From positions 1 to 7,315 of the forward strand of contig DAOWFT010000208.1 in NCBI GenBank assembly GCA_030637845.1: a stretch of 7,315 bases of DNA. The letters are read 5' to 3'. Shown here one piece after another: positions 5,223 through 7,315 of this stretch (its first letter is position 1; every line of letters begins with the position of its first letter). The stretch comes from Thalassospiraceae bacterium. GTDB lineage: Bacteria > Pseudomonadota > Alphaproteobacteria > Rhodospirillales > Magnetovibrionaceae. The position numbers and the translations under genes were made by a program. The notes beneath the pieces were generated by a model, which was given only the letters and a program-made list of their open reading frames with translations, made no database searches and was not told the origin of the DNA.

Positions 5223-7315
5223 ATGGAAAAAATAGATTTCCCCAAGGTTGCATCCGATATCGGGCTTAAATCGACCGCACGTTTTATTAACCGTGAGTTG
5301 TCGTGGCTGTCGTTTAATACCCGCGTTCTGGAAGAGGCCTCAAACCCTATTCACCCCCTGTTGGAACGGGTAAGGTTCCTTTCTATTTCTGCCGCCAATC
5401 TGGATGAATTTTATATGGTTCGGGTTGCGGGCCTTAAGGGCCAGGTGCGTGCAGGGGTTAAAGCCCAAAGTCAGGATGGGCTTAATCCGGCACAGCAGCT
5501 CGAGGCCATAAACAAGGCTGCTGGCGACCTCATGGCCGAGCAACAATCTTGCTGGTTGAGGTTGAGCGAAGAACTTTCCCAAGATGGGATAAAGGTTCTG
5601 AGTGCCGGTGATATTTCCAAAAATGATCGTGAATGGCTGGAAAAATATTTTATGGAACACGTGTTCCCGGTTTTGACGCCACTGGCGATTGACCCGGCAC
5701 ATCCATTCCCATTCATACCTAATTTGGGCTTTTCTTTGGTAATGCTGTTAAAGCAAAAGAAATCCGACGAAATGCTCCGTGCGTTGCTACCAATTCCACA
5801 CCTGCTGGAAAGATTTATCCGCATTCCCGGGCCAACCGCGCGGTTTATTCCCATAGAAGAGGTAGTAACGTTGTTTATGGAGAGGCTATTTCCAGATTAT
5901 AAGCTCAAGGAATCTTCTTATTTTCGGGTTATCCGTGATTCAGAGGTGGAAATAGACGAAGAAGCCGAAGACCTTGTCCGTACCTTTGAAAGTGCGCTCA
6001 AGCGTAGGCGCAGGGGTTCGGTTATTTTGTTGGCGGTCAGTGCCGACATGCCGGATGACATTACCAGTCTGGTTATTGATGCGCTTGGGGTTGACGAAGA
6101 AGATGTTGTTTATCTCGATGGACTGCTGGGACAGGCAGATTTTTCCCAGCTTATTATTGAGGATCGCCCCGACCTTCAATTTGCTCCTTTTAACGCACGG
6201 TTCCCCGAACGGGTGCGCGATTACGGCGGCGATGTGTTTGAAGCAATTCGTAAAAAAGACCTTATTGTTCACCACCCTTATGAAAGTTTTGATGTGGTGG
6301 TTCAATTTGTACGCCAAGCCGCGCGCGACCCCAAGGTGGTGGCTATCAAGCAGACCCTTTATCGAACATCAAACGATAGCGCCATTATCGAAGCCCTGAT
6401 TGAGGCCGCCGAAGCGGGTAAATCCGTCACCGCAATGGTTGAGCTGAAAGCCCGCTTTGACGAAGAAGCCAACATTCGCTGGGCGCGCGATCTTGAACGT
6501 GCCGGCGCGCAGGTAATTTACGGTTTCATGGATAAAAAAACCCATGCCAAGGTCAATCTTGTAGTTAGACGCGAGGCCAAGGGCCTGCGTTCGTACGTTC
6601 ATTTTGGTACCGGTAATTATCATCCAATTACGGCCAAGGTTTATACCGACCTTTCATTTTTTACCTGCGACAAGGCGCTGTGTCAGGATGCGGCCCAGCT
6701 TTTCAATTATATGACCGGATATTCGCGGCCGGAGAAAATGAAAAAGCTTGTATTTTCACCGATCAACATGCGTGAAACTTTGATCAAACTTATTGATAAT
6801 GAAATAAAGAACGCAAAGAAGGGCCAGCCCGCCGCAATCTGGGTCAAACTTAATTCGTTGGTTGACGAGATTCTTATTGATACCCTTTACAAGGCGTCAA
6901 ACGCCGGGGTTGAAATTGATTTGGTCATACGCGGTATTTGTTGCCTGCGTCCCGGCATAAAAGGAATGTCGGAAAATATCCGCGTGAAAAGCATTATCGG
7001 ACGCTTTCTTGAACATTCGAGAATTGTCGCATTTGCCAATGGGCACGAGCTACCATCAAGTGAAGCAAAGGTGTTTATTTCATCGGCCGATTGGATGTCA
7101 CGCAATCTTGACCGCCGGGTTGAATGTCTGGTGCCGATAGAATACACAACCGTTCATAAACAGATACTTGATGAAATCATGACGGTTACAAACGAGGACG
7201 CCTTCGAGACGGCCCGAAAACTGGCTAAAATGGAAGGGATTTTGTGCGGCATTTCATCAGGTGCAGCGGCCTGGGCGGCCCTCGAACAGGCCCGTCGTCC
7301 TGAAAATAAGGAGAA
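5223..7315 (+). CDS. ppk1: Polyphosphate kinase 1, with the C-terminus replaced by a cysteine synthase fragment; open at right edge
   Basis: PPK1 reversibly transfers the ATP gamma-phosphate to long-chain polyphosphate and is often membrane-associated. The ATG follows AAGAAGG by 5 nt. The 697 readable codons show the N domain (RFINRELSWLSFNTRVLEEA, 20-39; NLDEFYMVRVAG, 59-70), the head domain, then both phospholipase-D-like C domains. Numbering runs 6 ahead of E. coli PPK: R381 (LYR), R411 (ARFDEEANI), H441 (KTHAK, the equivalent of autophosphorylated H435), H460 (VHFGTGNYH) and H598 (FLEHSR, equivalent of H592). All catalytic residues are present. After SADWMSRNLDRRVE and VHKQILDEIM (ending at codon 653), the expected PPK tail of about 40 or more residues is absent. 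The frame continues into CysK-like sequence to the window end with no stop. An exopolyphosphatase gene would be a usual next neighbour but is not seen. PPK identity is certain; the 3' end is suspect. Confidence 0.92.
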   Translation, partial: MEKIDFPKVASDIGLKSTARFINRELSWLSFNTRVLEEASNPIHPLLERVRFLSISAANLDEFYMVRVAGLKGQVRAGVKAQSQDGLNPAQQLEAINKAAGDLMAEQQSCWLRLSEELSQDGIKVLSAGDISKNDREWLEKYFMEHVFPVLTPLAIDPAHPFPFIPNLGFSLVMLLKQKKSDEMLRALLPIPHLLERFIRIPGPTARFIPIEEVVTLFMERLFPDYKLKESSYFRVIRDSEVEIDEEAEDLVRTFESALKRRRRGSVILLAVSADMPDDITSLVIDALGVDEEDVVYLDGLLGQADFSQLIIEDRPDLQFAPFNARFPERVRDYGGDVFEAIRKKDLIVHHPYESFDVVVQFVRQAARDPKVVAIKQTLYRTSNDSAIIEALIEAAEAGKSVTAMVELKARFDEEANIRWARDLERAGAQVIYGFMDKKTHAKVNLVVRREAKGLRSYVHFGTGNYHPITAKVYTDLSFFTCDKALCQDAAQLFNYMTGYSRPEKMKKLVFSPINMRETLIKLIDNEIKNAKKGQPAAIWVKLNSLVDEILIDTLYKASNAGVEIDLVIRGICCLRPGIKGMSENIRVKSIIGRFLEHSRIVAFANGHELPSSEAKVFISSADWMSRNLDRRVECLVPIEYTTVHKQILDEIMTVTNEDAFETARKLAKMEGILCGISSGAAAWAALEQARRPENKE
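7179..7315 (+). pseudogene. Cysteine synthase (CysK) C-terminal fragment joined in frame to ppk1
   Basis: Codons after the ppk1 sequence read TVTNEDAFETARKLAK, then MEGILCGISSGAAAWAALEQ and ARRPENKE. This is the C-terminal domain pattern of O-acetylserine sulfhydrylase: V-[ST]-[ND]-E-[ED]-A, the ETAR-x-L-A helix, EGI-x-x-GISSGAA (the serine of this glycine-rich loop contacts the PLP pyridine nitrogen) and the alphaproteobacterial-looking RPEN stretch. The N-terminal domain with the PLP-binding lysine (in N-P-x-x-S-x-K-D) and the substrate loop is absent, so this piece alone cannot be a cysteine synthase. The family's final segment (VVILPS...ERYLST) would lie beyond the window. The boundary is placed near 7170-7184 because both families have D-E-I there. 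Most likely an assembly or read chimera; a real fusion is possible. Confidence 0.8.

Noticed and set aside
4946..5245. A 99-codon open frame on the minus strand covering the hdaA-ppk gap
   Set aside because: It starts at a TTG inside ppk, has no clear ribosome site, reads antisense through the ppk promoter and Shine-Dalgarno, and its protein matches no family I recognise.
1..7315. Mobile element, prophage, tRNA/rRNA or defence system
   Set aside because: No transposase, integrase, inverted-repeat ends, tRNA-like fold or defence gene is seen; apart from the right-end chimera, all genes are housekeeping types.

Overview
The window looks like an alphaproteobacterial chromosome fragment of moderate GC, probably Rhodospirillales-like. 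The evidence is the gene set: an HdaA-type DnaA homologue beside a DUF2066 protein, a CDP-alcohol phosphatidyltransferase, an AI-2E/PerM permease and polyphosphate kinase 1, all divergent from purM-purN. From general knowledge this is a recurring alphaproteobacterial arrangement. The taxonomic call is an inference and was not tested by search.

Layout. On the minus strand, purM (98-1231, or up to 1306) is followed after 5 nt by the start of purN, which runs off the left edge (1-92). These encode consecutive-family enzymes of de novo purine synthesis (AIR synthetase and GAR transformylase). A short divergent intergenic region (about 1232-1423) separates them from a plus-strand cluster: DUF2066 exported protein (1424-2617), CDP-alcohol phosphatidyltransferase (2614-3165, 4-nt overlap), AI-2E/PerM permease (3168-4235) and hdaA (4254-4949). 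Tight spacing suggests one operon combining envelope functions with the regulator that inactivates DnaA after initiation. A 273-nt gap (4950-5222) carries two hairpins, a short direct repeat and a strong sigma70-type promoter. It is followed by ppk1 (5223 to the right edge).

The most notable point is at the right end. The ppk1 reading frame is normal, with all known active-site residues, up to about codon 653. It then changes in frame into the C-terminal part of a cysteine synthase (CysK/O-acetylserine sulfhydrylase) for the last 44 codons. The switch falls at a short Asp-Glu-Ile stretch that both families share. An assembly or read chimera at a contig end is the simplest explanation; a real recombination junction is the alternative.

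The second point is the purM start. The family-typical N-terminus begins at an ATT codon with a well-placed Shine-Dalgarno sequence, and four TGGGYCYA repeats, three of them phased at 10 bp, lie just upstream. The rest is ordinary housekeeping sequence, and I see no convincing new multi-gene system.
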